A stretch of DNA of 64,000 bases from Orbus sasakiae (GCF_039542345.1 NZ_BAABHY010000001.1:868001-932000); one strand, 5' to 3'; shown: positions 16,201 to 25,338, counted from the stretch's first letter. Notes: generated by a model not told the origin, from the letters alone. Numbers and translations are program-made.

Positions 16201-17148
16201 ATGGAAACTTTATTTGCACTCAGTTTAACTCAAAATGCGTCGGATTTGCATCTTTCTAGCAATCAGAATGCAATTATTCGGCAAAATGGTCAATTAATTT
16301 GCCTCGATCACTATTTTTTAGAAGCAAAGCAATTAGAACAAAAACTTTATACATTACTCACTGCGCAACAGATCACAATATTACAGCGTAATAAACAACT
16401 CGATTTTTGTTATGCTCATCCAAAGTATGGCCGTTTTCGTGGAAATCTTTTTTATCAATCGCATGGTCTTTCCGCGGTGTTTAGAATAATACCCCATCAC
16501 ATTCCAACATTAGAGGATATTCAAGCGCCAGCAATATTTAAACAATTAGCATTATCAAAGCAAGGGTTGATTTTGGTAACGGGTGCTACGGGATGCGGTA
16601 AATCAACGACACTTGCTGCAATGATTAGCTACATCAACCAGCATTACACCAAACATATTATTACGCTAGAAGATCCCATTGAATTTGTTTATCAAAATAA
16701 AAAATCGTTGATTCAGCAAAGGGAATTAGGCCAACATTTTATGACATACCCTAATGGATTAAAAGCCATTTTAAGACAAGACCCTGATATCATTATGGTG
16801 GGTGAATTACGTGACCGTCAAACGATTGAAGCTGCTTTGCAAGCTGCTGAAACTGGGCATACTGTTTTTGCGACCTTACATACGAACTCGGCCATTTCAA
16901 CGATCCATCGCATAGTGGATATTTTCCCTGATGAAGCAAAAAATTTTATTCGTACACAATTAGCAAGTACATTACAAGCTGTTATTGCACAAAAATTAAT
17001 TAACGATGGAAACACTGCTCGAAAGGCGGTATTTGAAATTTTGATTAATATACCAGCAGTAAGTCATTTAATTGAGGAGGGTAAAACAAAACAACTGACT
17101 TCGATTATGCAAACGGGAATGCAATATGGTATGAAAATGATGGAATAA
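16201..17148 (+). CDS. yggR: PilT-like type IV pilus retraction ATPase homologue (YggR type)
   Basis: Secretion-superfamily ATPase of 315 residues, shorter than classical PilT (about 345) and close to enteric YggR. Motifs in order: Walker A GATGCGKST, the Asp box TLEDPIEFV, Walker B QDPDIIMVGELRD, and the His box AETGHTVFATLHTNSA. The N-terminal PAS-like domain includes ASDLHLSSNQNAIIRQNGQ. The C-terminal AIRNLIRE signature used by PilT for retraction is absent or replaced by a short end. No other pilus gene is in the window. It is divergent from yggS, an arrangement shared with enteric bacteria, suggesting an ancestral gene pair rather than a local pilus operon. Confidence 0.9.
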   Translation: METLFALSLTQNASDLHLSSNQNAIIRQNGQLICLDHYFLEAKQLEQKLYTLLTAQQITILQRNKQLDFCYAHPKYGRFRGNLFYQSHGLSAVFRIIPHHIPTLEDIQAPAIFKQLALSKQGLILVTGATGCGKSTTLAAMISYINQHYTKHIITLEDPIEFVYQNKKSLIQQRELGQHFMTYPNGLKAILRQDPDIIMVGELRDRQTIEAALQAAETGHTVFATLHTNSAISTIHRIVDIFPDEAKNFIRTQLASTLQAVIAQKLINDGNTARKAVFEILINIPAVSHLIEEGKTKQLTSIMQTGMQYGMKMME

Positions 17149-17172
17149 AAAAGGCGCCATCATTAGGCGCCT
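17147..17172 (-). terminator. Minus-strand terminator between convergent genes
   Basis: AGGCGCC (17152-17158) pairs with GGCGCCT (17166-17172) around a 7-base loop. On the minus strand it is followed by six T residues, so it mainly serves the gene ending at 17191. It overlaps the yggR stop codon. Confidence 0.8.
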
Positions 17173-17190
17173 GAATAAACATAATTAGGA

Positions 17191-17616
17191 TTAAAATACA
17201 ATCAGAAGTAATACGATTGCAACAACACCTAAAATGATAGCAGCAATACCAAATGTACCTTGAAGTGGTAACAATTTAGCTAATAATTGTTGACCTTTTT
17301 CTTCAGATTTAGCATTTTTAGATAATACATAAGTATTAATTAAGTTGAAGCCTAGAATAAAACCAAGTACTGATTCGACAACAGCGATAGCTGCTAATAA
17401 AATCCATAACCCAACAAAACCATTTCCAAAAAATGTACCGATGTTGATTAATAAATAGATAGCACTCCAAAGACCCCAAATTAGAATAACAACACCAATC
17501 CAACCTTGAAATGGCGTAATTTTATCTAATGTTGCTTTTGCATCAGGTTTTTTTGATAAAAGTAAAGATGGAACAGCTAAAATTCCAGATACGATAAGTA
17601 AGATAGCTTCTAACAT
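17191..17616 (-). CDS. Small membrane protein with internal duplication, function unknown
   Basis: A 141-residue protein with four predicted membrane spans and no recognised family. It contains an internal repeat: LLSKKPDAKATLDKITPFQG followed by a hydrophobic span in the first half, and VLSKNAKSEEKGQQLLAKL-PLQG followed by a hydrophobic span at the end. Each unit has LSK plus Ala/Lys, then L-x-K-(I/L)-x-P-(F/L)-Q-G, then an Ile/Val-rich span ending in Leu-Leu. It therefore looks like two tandem hairpins derived from duplication. It is monocistronic, with its own terminator, between yggR and cysK. No substrate or partner is implied by context. Confidence 0.75.
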   Translation of the reverse strand: MLEAILLIVSGILAVPSLLLSKKPDAKATLDKITPFQGWIGVVILIWGLWSAIYLLINIGTFFGNGFVGLWILLAAIAVVESVLGFILGFNLINTYVLSKNAKSEEKGQQLLAKLLPLQGTFGIAAIILGVVAIVLLLIVF

Positions 17617-17754
17617 TGTTTTATTTTCCTTATTTGATGTTTCTATCGTTGTTTGTTTAACACGTTTAACTGCAAACGAATTATCTGTCTTTTTTTATCC
17701 TAGATCAAGAAATTTGCATATTATTAAATCATTAAAGGCTAAAAAATATACAAA

Positions 17755-18723
17755 TCATTGGTTCAATTCTTGATCAGTAAAAAGACCATTAAATAAATCA
17801 GTACTTAAGTAACGTTCACCAGATGAGGGTAAAATAACAACAATCGTTTTATCTTTATTTTCGGGCAATTTTGCTAACCTGTCAGCGGCAAAAACTGCTG
17901 CGCCCGATGATATTCCTGCTAAAATTCCTTCTTTGTCCATAATTTTGCGTGCTGTTTCGATAGCATCTTCATTAGACACTTTTTCAACAAGATCAATTAG
18001 ATTTAAATCTAAATTCGCTGGGATAAAACCTGCACCGATCCCCTGTATTTTATGAGGTCCTGGTTGCAGTGGTTCACCTGCTAATGCTTGGCTGATAACT
18101 GGTGAATTGAGTGGCTCTACCGCGACAGCTGTGATGGCTTTACCTTGTGTGTTTTTGATATAACGAGAAACCCCTGTAAATGTTCCCCCTGTACCCACGC
18201 CGGCAATAAAAATATCAACTTGACCATCGGTATCTTGCCAGATCTCTGGGCCTGTGGTTTTTTCATGAATTTCTGGATTAGATGGATTACTAAATTGTTG
18301 GAGCATAAGGTTATGTTTAGGATCACTGGCGACTATTTCTTCAGCTTTAGCAATCGCACCTTTCATACCCTTAGCAGCTTCAGTTAACACTAAATTAGCA
18401 CCCAGTATTTTTAATAATTTTCGTCGTTCAATGCTCATACTCTCAGGCATTGTTAGGGTGAGTTTATATCCTCTTGCTGCAGCGACTGCGGCAAGAGCAA
18501 TACCAGTGTTGCCACTAGTCGGCTCGACAAGAGCAACGTCTGATGTCAGTAAACCACGTTTTTCAGCATCCCAAATCATATTGGAAGCAATACGACATTT
18601 AACACTAAAACTCGGATTACGTGATTCGACTTTAGCGAGAATATTACCATGACCAAAATGTTTCAAGCGTACAAGTGGCGTGTGTCCAATAGTTTGTGAA
18701 TTGTCATCAAAAATTCGGCTCAT
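17755..18723 (-). CDS. cysK: Cysteine synthase A (O-acetylserine sulfhydrylase)
   Basis: PLP enzyme converting O-acetylserine and sulfide to cysteine. The 322-residue protein matches CysK throughout: Lys42 in NPSFSVKCR is the Schiff-base lysine, EPTSGNTGIALA is the substrate loop, GVGTGGT binds the PLP phosphate, and the C-terminal ILPSSGERYLST is typical of CysK rather than CysM. AGAGGA is about 7 bases before the ATG. It stands alone between a membrane protein gene and priC. CysK also acts as an activating partner of some contact-dependent toxins in other bacteria; nothing here ties it to the toxin at 49612. Confidence 0.97.
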   Translation of the reverse strand: MSRIFDDNSQTIGHTPLVRLKHFGHGNILAKVESRNPSFSVKCRIASNMIWDAEKRGLLTSDVALVEPTSGNTGIALAAVAAARGYKLTLTMPESMSIERRKLLKILGANLVLTEAAKGMKGAIAKAEEIVASDPKHNLMLQQFSNPSNPEIHEKTTGPEIWQDTDGQVDIFIAGVGTGGTFTGVSRYIKNTQGKAITAVAVEPLNSPVISQALAGEPLQPGPHKIQGIGAGFIPANLDLNLIDLVEKVSNEDAIETARKIMDKEGILAGISSGAAVFAADRLAKLPENKDKTIVVILPSSGERYLSTDLFNGLFTDQELNQ

Positions 18724-18846
18724 GCGTTAATCCTCTTAGATATGATAAGTAATTTTATTTGATTATAAGATGTTACATACAACAGTTATAGTAATAAATT
18801 GTTATATGATTATAGCAATTTGAAATAAGCATTATGTCGCAAACCA

Positions 18847-19377
18847 TTAAAATGATTGTTCAAATAACTCAATTTCTTCTTCTACACTTTTAATTGCAGC
18901 CTGACAACGATGTATTCTTTCATTAATTAGCTGTATTTTTTGTCGGTCATCAGCGTGATTTTCCAATTCTGATTTCATCCATTCCAATTTACGTAAATGA
19001 CCGAGATATTGAGCATGTTTTTCAAATAAGGGTAATTGATGATGGTGGGTCGTTGGTTTATGAGTTTGGTGAGTGACAAGCTCTCTTGAAAGTGCTGATA
19101 TTTGGTTGACAAGCTTATCTGTGAGGTAACTTATCTGCGCAGCATGAGTGTCTGAGGTAAAGGAATCATTCATTAGCTGGTGTAGTTGCAGATAATGATG
19201 TTTTATCTCGTCAATATAGGCTTGATAACCGTTTCGTTTAACGGATAAAGGTTTAAATAATCGTTCATCAAAGCAGGCATCATTCAATACCACATTTTCA
19301 TACTGTTTAGCCTGCTGTGCAAGTTCATTAATTTTATGATTTAAACGTTGTAACAGTATTTGATTAGTCAGTGCCAT
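18847..19377 (-). CDS. priC: Primosomal replication protein PriC
   Basis: PriC loads DnaB at stalled forks in PriA-independent replication restart. This 176-residue protein is helical and basic, with conserved family segments: FDERLFKPL near residue 40, the central YLTDKLVNQISALSREL helix and the late YLGHLRKLEWMKSEL helix. Start at 19377 is preferred to a GTG at 19383, which lies too close to the AAGG ribosome site. It ends before a 123-base gap to cysK and begins 11 bases after yfbV on the same strand, so the two are probably co-transcribed. Sequence conservation in this family is low, but the pattern and length agree. Confidence 0.82.
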   Translation of the reverse strand: MALTNQILLQRLNHKINELAQQAKQYENVVLNDACFDERLFKPLSVKRNGYQAYIDEIKHHYLQLHQLMNDSFTSDTHAAQISYLTDKLVNQISALSRELVTHQTHKPTTHHHQLPLFEKHAQYLGHLRKLEWMKSELENHADDRQKIQLINERIHRCQAAIKSVEEEIELFEQSF

Positions 19378-19388
19378 AAGCACAATCC

Positions 19389-19868
19389 TTAATTAAAATT
19401 TTCTTGATTATTATCATCTTCACCAAAATAGTTACCAAAATGGTTTTTGGTTAAAGTAATAAGCTGCATAAAATGGATAAAATCCAATTGTTCTGTCTTC
19501 GATTTAGATTCACTAATAACGTCGTTATCAATCAATTTTTGTTTCACATGGTTATACCATGACAGCAAGTTAATTGGTAATGGGCTTGTTGCTCTTTTAC
19601 CTAACCATAAATAGCCTTGTATTGGCAAGCTGATTAAAAAAACAGCGCTAATGATCATTAAAATCAGGTTAGCATTTAGGTAGTATTGCCAAAAAAATAG
19701 GAATACTAAAGTCGGCCCCATATAGTAATTAGCTAATTTTATGTAAGAAATAATTTTTATTTCAGGAAAAGATTTTGCTAAGTATTTATCAGTAGGGCAA
19801 ATTAGCATGTATTTTTGACCTAATTTAAATAATTTTATTGGATTCATTACTAGAGGATTCCTCGACAT
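19389..19868 (-). CDS. yfbV: UPF0208 membrane protein YfbV
   Basis: Inner-membrane protein of 159 residues. It carries the family marks FKLGQKYM near the N-terminus, two hydrophobic spans in the middle, then LPIQGYLWLGKRATSPLPINLLSWY, which matches enteric YfbV closely. In E. coli YfbV is reported to help insulate the Ter macrodomain and lies beside ackA, as here. The start at 19868 has no clear ribosome site; an in-frame ATG at 19847 (MNPIKLFKLG) is a credible alternative. It is divergent from ackA across 198 bases containing a nested inverted repeat. Confidence 0.9.
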   Translation of the reverse strand: MSRNPLVMNPIKLFKLGQKYMLICPTDKYLAKSFPEIKIISYIKLANYYMGPTLVFLFFWQYYLNANLILMIISAVFLISLPIQGYLWLGKRATSPLPINLLSWYNHVKQKLIDNDVISESKSKTEQLDFIHFMQLITLTKNHFGNYFGEDDNNQENFN

Positions 19869-19910
19869 TAGCTATTTATTGCCTTACAATAGCGCTCACA
19901 AATTTTAGGG

Positions 19911-19954
19911 ATTTTGATTTCTATTTTAGCGATAAAAATAGTCGATATCAAAAT
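19911..19954. promoter_or_regulatory. Nested inverted repeat in the yfbV-ackA intergenic region
   Basis: Outer arms ATTTTGAT (19911-19918) and ATCAAAAT (19947-19954) enclose inner arms CTATTTT (19921-19927) and AAAATAG (19935-19941). All arm pairs are exact complements. Placed between divergent promoters, it could be an operator for a dimeric or tetrameric regulator, or a hairpin in a leader. No known factor is matched. Confidence 0.4.
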
Positions 19955-20066
19955 ATAATCCCTGAGTTACAATAATCATTATGATTAATCTAGTCATTAT
20001 TTTATTTTAACAGTATCACCAATTTAATTTTGGTGTATTTCTTTTATTTTAAAAAAAGGGTTTACT

Positions 20067-21269
20067 ATGTCGAGTAATCTTGTTCTCGTTCTTAATTGTG
20101 GTAGCTCTTCACTTAAATTTGCAATTATCGATCCGGCAAATGGTGATGAGTATATTTCGGGTTTAGCTGAATGTTTTAATTTACCTGATGCTCGTATCAA
20201 ATGGAAATTAGATGGTGAGAAGGCTGACGCCTCGTTAGGTGCGGGAGCTGCGCACAGTGAAGCACTTCAATTTATTGTGAATAATATTTTTTCTAAAAAA
20301 CCAGAATTATTAGCTAATATTAAAGCCATCGGTCATCGAATCGTTCATGGTGGTGAAAAATACACACAATCTGTTGTTATCGATGATTCTGTATTAAAAG
20401 GGATTGAAGATGCAGCCGCTTTTGCTCCTTTACATAACCCAGCACATTTAATTGGTATTCGTGAAGCATTTAAAGCATTCCCACATTTAAAACATAAAAA
20501 TGTGGCCGTGTTTGATACCGCTTTCCATACAACAATGCCAAAAGAAGCTTATTTATATGCTATTCCTAAAGAGCTTTATGAAAAACACGGTATTCGTCGT
20601 TATGGCGCACATGGTACAAGCCATTTTTATGTTAGCCGTGAAGCCGCTAAAATCCTAAATAAACCTGTTGATCAAACTAACGTTGTTATCTGTCACTTAG
20701 GTAATGGTGCATCGATTTCTGCTGTTAAAAACGGTAAATGTGTTGAAACTTCAATGGGATTAACACCATTAGAAGGTTTAGTCATGGGAACTCGTAGTGG
20801 TGATATCGACCCTGCAATTATGTTCTTTTTACATGACAATTTAAAAATGTCTGTTGCTGACATCAATAATTTGCTTAACAAAAAATCAGGCCTTTTAGGT
20901 TTAACAGGCGTTAGCAGTGACTGTCGTTATGTAAGTGATAATTATGACAGCAATGAAGATGCAAAAAATGCGTTAGATGTTTTTGTTCACCGTTTAGTTA
21001 AATATATTGGTGGATATAGTATGTTATTAGATGGTCGTTTAGATGCGGTTGTGTTCACTGGAGGTATTGGTGAAAATGCAGAAGACGTACGTCGCTTAAC
21101 ACTTGAAAAATTAGGTATTCTTGGCTTTAAACTTGATCAAGAACGTAACTTAGCTGCACGTTTTGGTAAAGGTGGCAAAATTACAAAAGATGATTCAAGT
21201 CTTGCATTAGTCATTCCCACTAATGAAGAGCTCGTAATTGCACAAGATGCTGCCCGCTTGACAGCATAA
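20067..21269 (+). CDS. ackA: Acetate kinase
   Basis: Converts acetyl phosphate and ADP to acetate and ATP, the ATP-yielding step of acetate fermentation; runs in reverse for acetate uptake. The 400 residues match the E. coli length. Visible: the N-terminal LVLNCGSSSLKFAI signature, GHRIVHGGEKY, the catalytic region DTAFHTTMPKEAYLYAIP, GAHGTSHFYVS, HLGNGASISAVKNGK, and GMTPLEG-like GLTPLEGLVMGTRSGDIDP. The ATPase-fold signature FTGGIGENAEDVR lies near the C-terminus. It is upstream of pta, with an intrinsic terminator in the 58-base gap. Confidence 0.98.
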   Translation: MSSNLVLVLNCGSSSLKFAIIDPANGDEYISGLAECFNLPDARIKWKLDGEKADASLGAGAAHSEALQFIVNNIFSKKPELLANIKAIGHRIVHGGEKYTQSVVIDDSVLKGIEDAAAFAPLHNPAHLIGIREAFKAFPHLKHKNVAVFDTAFHTTMPKEAYLYAIPKELYEKHGIRRYGAHGTSHFYVSREAAKILNKPVDQTNVVICHLGNGASISAVKNGKCVETSMGLTPLEGLVMGTRSGDIDPAIMFFLHDNLKMSVADINNLLNKKSGLLGLTGVSSDCRYVSDNYDSNEDAKNALDVFVHRLVKYIGGYSMLLDGRLDAVVFTGGIGENAEDVRRLTLEKLGILGFKLDQERNLAARFGKGGKITKDDSSLALVIPTNEELVIAQDAARLTA

Positions 21270-21276
21270 TATAATG

Positions 21277-21301
21277 ACCGCCTCAAATAGGCGGTTTTTT
21301 T
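21277..21301 (+). terminator. Intrinsic terminator between ackA and pta
   Basis: ACCGCCT (21277-21283) pairs with AGGCGGT (21289-21295) around CAAAT, followed directly by a T-run. It would make ackA more abundant than ackA-pta read-through message. Confidence 0.88.
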
Positions 21302-21327
21302 AAGATCGATTTAAGAGGAGTACAAAA

Positions 21328-23466
21328 GTGGCTCGTACAATTATGTTAATTCCTACAGGTTCCAATGTTGGTTTAACTGGGGTGAGTTTAGGTGTTATTC
21401 GTGCAATGGAACGTCAGGGCGTAAAAATCAGTTTATTTAAGCCTGTTGCTCAACCAGCATCGGGTGGCGATAGACCAGATCAAACAACAACTTTGATTCA
21501 AAGTAACACAGTAATTTCAACCAATAAACCACTTAAAATGAGTCATGTTGAAAAACTATTAGGTTTAAATCAACAAGATGTGTTAATGGAAGAGATCATT
21601 GCATTATATGCCGAAAGCACAAAAAATGCAGAAGTCGTGCTAGTTGAAGGGATTGTTCCTACAGCAAATTACCCATTTGCCAATGAACTGAACTTTAATG
21701 TTGCCAAAACCTTAGGTGCTGAAATTATTTTTGTTATGTCGATGGGTAGCGATACGCCAGAACAACTAAAAGAAAGAGTTGAAATTGCACGTTCTAACTT
21801 TGGTGGTATCAAAAATGAAAAAATTAAAGGTGTCATTGTTAATAAAGTTAACGCACCTATTGATGCACAAACATTAGCGAGACCTGATGTTGTTGAAATT
21901 TACCATACCCCAACTTACGATGGCAAAAAAATCGAAATCGATGATTTAAGAAAACATAGCCCATTACCTGTATTAGGGTGTATTCCTTGGAATATCGATC
22001 TTACCGCTTGTCGTGCTGTTGATATGGCAAACCATCTCGCAGCCAAAATGATCAATGAAGGTGAGATTAAAAAACGTCGTATTAAACACGTTTCATTCTG
22101 CTCACGAAGTGTTCCGAATGTGATTTCACATTTACGTCCAAATGCATTACTTGTGACTTCAGCAGACCGTGCAGATATTTTAGCTGCCATCTCTTTGTCG
22201 GTTATGAATGGGACTGAAATTGGCGCAGTATTGCTAACGGGTGGCTACGAAATTGAACCACAAGTTGCTGAATTATGTAAACAAGCATTTGAAACGGGTT
22301 TACCTGTATTTAGTGTTAATACGAATACATTCCAAACTTCAATCAATTTACAACGTTTCAATCTTGAAATTCCAGTTGATGATAAAGAGCGTCTTGATAA
22401 TACACAAAATTATGTTGCTGATTACATTGACATTACTTGGATTAAATCATTAACCACGGAATTATCATCTAGCGCGATTCGTATGTCACCACCTGCGTTC
22501 CGCTACCAATTAACCGAATTTGCACGTAAAGCAGGTAAAACAATTGTATTACCAGAAGGTGATGAGCCAAGAACGATTCGTGCTGCTGCAATTTGTGCTG
22601 AACGAGGCATTGCTAAATGTGTTTTACTTGGCAATCCCGATGAAGTAAAACGTGTTGCAAAATCACAAGGTGTCACTCTTGGTGATGGTATTGAAATTTT
22701 AGATCCTGATGTGATTCGTGAAAATTATGTGCCACGCCTTGTTGAGTTACGTAAAAATAAAGGAATGACTGATATTTTAGCACGTGAACAACTTGTCGAT
22801 AACGTGGTACTTGGTACGATGATGTTGGAACGTAATGAAGTTGATGGCTTAGTGTCTGGTGCCGTTCACACGACAGCCAATACTATTCGCCCACCATTAC
22901 AATTAATCAAAACAGCACCAGGGAGTTCACTTGTTTCATCGGTATTTTTCATGCTAATGCCTGAACAAGTTTATATTTACGGTGACTGTGCAATTAATCC
23001 AGATCCGAATGCACAAGAACTTGCTGAAATTGCTATTCAATCTGCGGATACTGCGATTGCCTTTGGTATTGAGCCAAAAGTTGCGATGATTTCTTATTCA
23101 ACAGGCAACTCAGGTCAAGGTGCGGACGTTGAAAAAGTGAAAGAAGCAACTAAAATTGCACAAGAAAAACGTCCAGATTTATTAATTGATGGACCTTTAC
23201 AATATGATGCGGCGGTAATGCCTGATGTGGCAAAATCGAAAGCACCAAATTCTAAAGTGGCAGGTCAAGCTACCGTATTTATTTTCCCAGATTTAAATAC
23301 CGGTAATACAACGTATAAAGCGGTACAACGCTCTGCAGATCTGATTTCAATCGGTCCTATGCTACAAGGAATGCGTAAACCAGTAAATGATTTATCACGT
23401 GGTGCTTTAGTTGACGATATCGTTTATACTATTGCCTTAACTGCAATCCAAGCAACTCAGCAGTAA
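21328..23466 (+). CDS. pta: Phosphate acetyltransferase
   Basis: Converts acetyl-CoA and phosphate to acetyl phosphate, the first step of acetate formation. The 712-residue protein is the long enteric form: an N-terminal dethiobiotin-synthetase-like P-loop domain (LIPTGSNVGLTGVS), a central DRTGG domain (about 215-330), and a C-terminal PTA_PTB catalytic domain starting at about residue 390 (FRYQLTEFARKAGKTIVLPEGDEPRTIRAA) with SYSTGNSGQGADVEKV and VFIFPDLNTGN. Translation starts at a GTG with AGAGGAG 8-9 bases upstream. It is downstream of ackA beyond a terminator, so expression probably depends on read-through or an extra promoter. Confidence 0.98.
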   Translation: MARTIMLIPTGSNVGLTGVSLGVIRAMERQGVKISLFKPVAQPASGGDRPDQTTTLIQSNTVISTNKPLKMSHVEKLLGLNQQDVLMEEIIALYAESTKNAEVVLVEGIVPTANYPFANELNFNVAKTLGAEIIFVMSMGSDTPEQLKERVEIARSNFGGIKNEKIKGVIVNKVNAPIDAQTLARPDVVEIYHTPTYDGKKIEIDDLRKHSPLPVLGCIPWNIDLTACRAVDMANHLAAKMINEGEIKKRRIKHVSFCSRSVPNVISHLRPNALLVTSADRADILAAISLSVMNGTEIGAVLLTGGYEIEPQVAELCKQAFETGLPVFSVNTNTFQTSINLQRFNLEIPVDDKERLDNTQNYVADYIDITWIKSLTTELSSSAIRMSPPAFRYQLTEFARKAGKTIVLPEGDEPRTIRAAAICAERGIAKCVLLGNPDEVKRVAKSQGVTLGDGIEILDPDVIRENYVPRLVELRKNKGMTDILAREQLVDNVVLGTMMLERNEVDGLVSGAVHTTANTIRPPLQLIKTAPGSSLVSSVFFMLMPEQVYIYGDCAINPDPNAQELAEIAIQSADTAIAFGIEPKVAMISYSTGNSGQGADVEKVKEATKIAQEKRPDLLIDGPLQYDAAVMPDVAKSKAPNSKVAGQATVFIFPDLNTGNTTYKAVQRSADLISIGPMLQGMRKPVNDLSRGALVDDIVYTIALTAIQATQQ

Positions 23467-23510
23467 TCATTTAGGTTTTAGCTTCTCATTTTAGAGAACT
23501 AGAATTAATT

Positions 23511-23545
23511 ATATGAGGTGATATAATATCGCCTCATATTTATTT
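23511..23545 (+). terminator. Hairpin after pta
   Basis: The near-perfect palindrome at 23511-23539 (ATATGAGGTGATAT against ATATCGCCTCATAT, with one G-T pair) is followed by TTATTTA. It lies 45 bases after the pta stop. It is AT-rich, so termination is likely but not certain. Confidence 0.55.
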
Positions 23546-23675
23546 AGGGTCTTTATTAATGGTATTTAGCATACTGATAGCATTGATAAATATCATTAGC
23601 TTTTAAGTAAAATCAATAAATTAACATTGATCTTTATTTTCAGTTCCACACATTTTTGGCTTTAGGGAAATTTTA

Positions 23676-25259
23676 ATGACAAAAGACATCCATCAGCAAC
23701 GTATTTTGATTCTTGATTTTGGTTCACAGGTCACACAGCTTATTGCTCGTCGTGTTCGTGAGATTGGGGTTTACTGTGAACTTTGGCCTTGGGATGTGTC
23801 TGAAGAAAAAATTAAACAATTTAATCCAAAAGGGATTATTTTGTCAGGTAGCCCTGAAAGTACAACAGAACAAGGTTCACCACGTGCGCCTGAATATGTG
23901 TTTAAAGCCGGCGTGCCTGTTTTAGGCATTTGCTATGGTATGCAAACAATGGCAGTCCAACTTGGTCAAGGCGGTGAAGTGACAGGGTCTAACCACCGAG
24001 AATTTGGTTATGCTAAAGTTGATATTGTCGCTCAATCTAAATTAACTGACGGTATTTTTGATAGCAAAGACGATAAAGGGCAAAGCCAACTTGACGTTTG
24101 GATGAGTCATGGTGATAAAGTCACTGCATTGCCAAGCGGTTTTAATGTGGTTGGTCGCACTGAAACGTGCCCATTTGCAATTATGGCGAATGACGACAAA
24201 GCTTTTTACGGTGTTCAATTTCACCCAGAAGTGACACATACTGTTAAAGGTTTGGAATTATTACAACGTTTTGTTATTGATATTTGCCATTGTGAAAAAT
24301 TATGGACGCCATCATCAATTATCTCGGATGCGGTTGCACGTATTAAACAAAAAGTAGGAAAAGATAAAGTTTTATTAGGCTTATCGGGCGGTGTTGATTC
24401 ATCTGTGACAGCATTATTACTTCATCAAGCGATTGGTGATCAATTAACTTGTGTATTCGTTGACCACGGTTTGTTACGTTTAAATGAAGCACAACAAGTT
24501 ATGGATATGTTTGGCGATAAATTTGGCTTAAATATTATCGCAGTTAATGCTGAAACACGTTTTTTAAATGCATTAAAAGGTGAAGCAGATCCTGAAGCTA
24601 AACGTAAAATTATCGGGCGTGAATTTGTTGCTGTCTTTGATGAAGAAGCCGCAAAATTAAAAGACGTAAAATGGTTAGCACAAGGTACAATTTACCCAGA
24701 CGTGATTGAGTCAGCTGCTGCGGATACGGGCAAAGCGCATGTAATCAAATCTCACCACAATGTGGGTGGATTACCTGAAGATATGAAAATGGGGCTCGTT
24801 GAGCCATTACGTGAGTTGTTTAAAGATGAAGTGCGTAAAGTCGGTTTAGAACTAGGCTTACCTTACGAAATGTTATATCGCCATCCATTCCCAGGACCAG
24901 GTCTTGGTGTACGTGTGCTGGGTGAAGTGAAAAAAGAGTACTGTGATTTATTACGTAAAGCTGATGCCATCTTTATTGAGGAGCTGTACAAAGCCGATTT
25001 ATATCACAAGGTCAGCCAAGCTTTCACTGTTTTCCTGCCGGTTCGTTCTGTTGGTGTAATGGGTGATGGACGTAAATATGATTGGGTTGTTTCTATCCGT
25101 GCAGTCGAAACCATTGACTTTATGACTGCACATTGGGCGCATTTACCCTATGATTTCTTAGGTCGCGTGTCTAACCGTATCATCAATGAAGTAAACGGTA
25201 TTTCTCGTGTAGTTTATGATATTAGTGGCAAACCGCCTGCTACTATCGAATGGGAATAG
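23676..25259 (+). CDS. guaA: GMP synthase (glutamine-hydrolysing)
   Basis: Converts XMP, ATP and glutamine to GMP in purine synthesis. The 527 residues have the class I glutamine amidotransferase domain first (LILDFGSQVTQLIARRVRE, catalytic Cys86 in GICYGMQ, and His-Glu in QFHPEVTHT). The ATP-pyrophosphatase P-loop LLGLSGGVDSSVTA follows, then the dimerisation domain with RHPFPGPGLGVR and the C-terminal PPATIEWE. In many relatives guaB precedes guaA; here guaB is absent and the upstream gene is pta, with a separate intergenic region of 209 bases. A strong terminator follows at 25282-25307. Confidence 0.98.
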   Translation: MTKDIHQQRILILDFGSQVTQLIARRVREIGVYCELWPWDVSEEKIKQFNPKGIILSGSPESTTEQGSPRAPEYVFKAGVPVLGICYGMQTMAVQLGQGGEVTGSNHREFGYAKVDIVAQSKLTDGIFDSKDDKGQSQLDVWMSHGDKVTALPSGFNVVGRTETCPFAIMANDDKAFYGVQFHPEVTHTVKGLELLQRFVIDICHCEKLWTPSSIISDAVARIKQKVGKDKVLLGLSGGVDSSVTALLLHQAIGDQLTCVFVDHGLLRLNEAQQVMDMFGDKFGLNIIAVNAETRFLNALKGEADPEAKRKIIGREFVAVFDEEAAKLKDVKWLAQGTIYPDVIESAAADTGKAHVIKSHHNVGGLPEDMKMGLVEPLRELFKDEVRKVGLELGLPYEMLYRHPFPGPGLGVRVLGEVKKEYCDLLRKADAIFIEELYKADLYHKVSQAFTVFLPVRSVGVMGDGRKYDWVVSIRAVETIDFMTAHWAHLPYDFLGRVSNRIINEVNGISRVVYDISGKPPATIEWE

Positions 25260-25281
25260 TTTTCACGTCAAGTTACAATAA

Positions 25282-25307
25282 AGCCCAGCTCATCAGCTGG
25301 GTTTTTT
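25282..25307 (+). terminator. Intrinsic terminator after guaA
   Basis: CCCAGCT (25284-25290) and AGCTGGG (25295-25301) form a 7-bp GC-rich stem with a CATC loop, followed by six T residues. It lies 22 bases after the guaA stop codon. Confidence 0.92.
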
Positions 25308-25338
25308 ATTAAATGATAATTCATTGTCGTTTGCTCAC

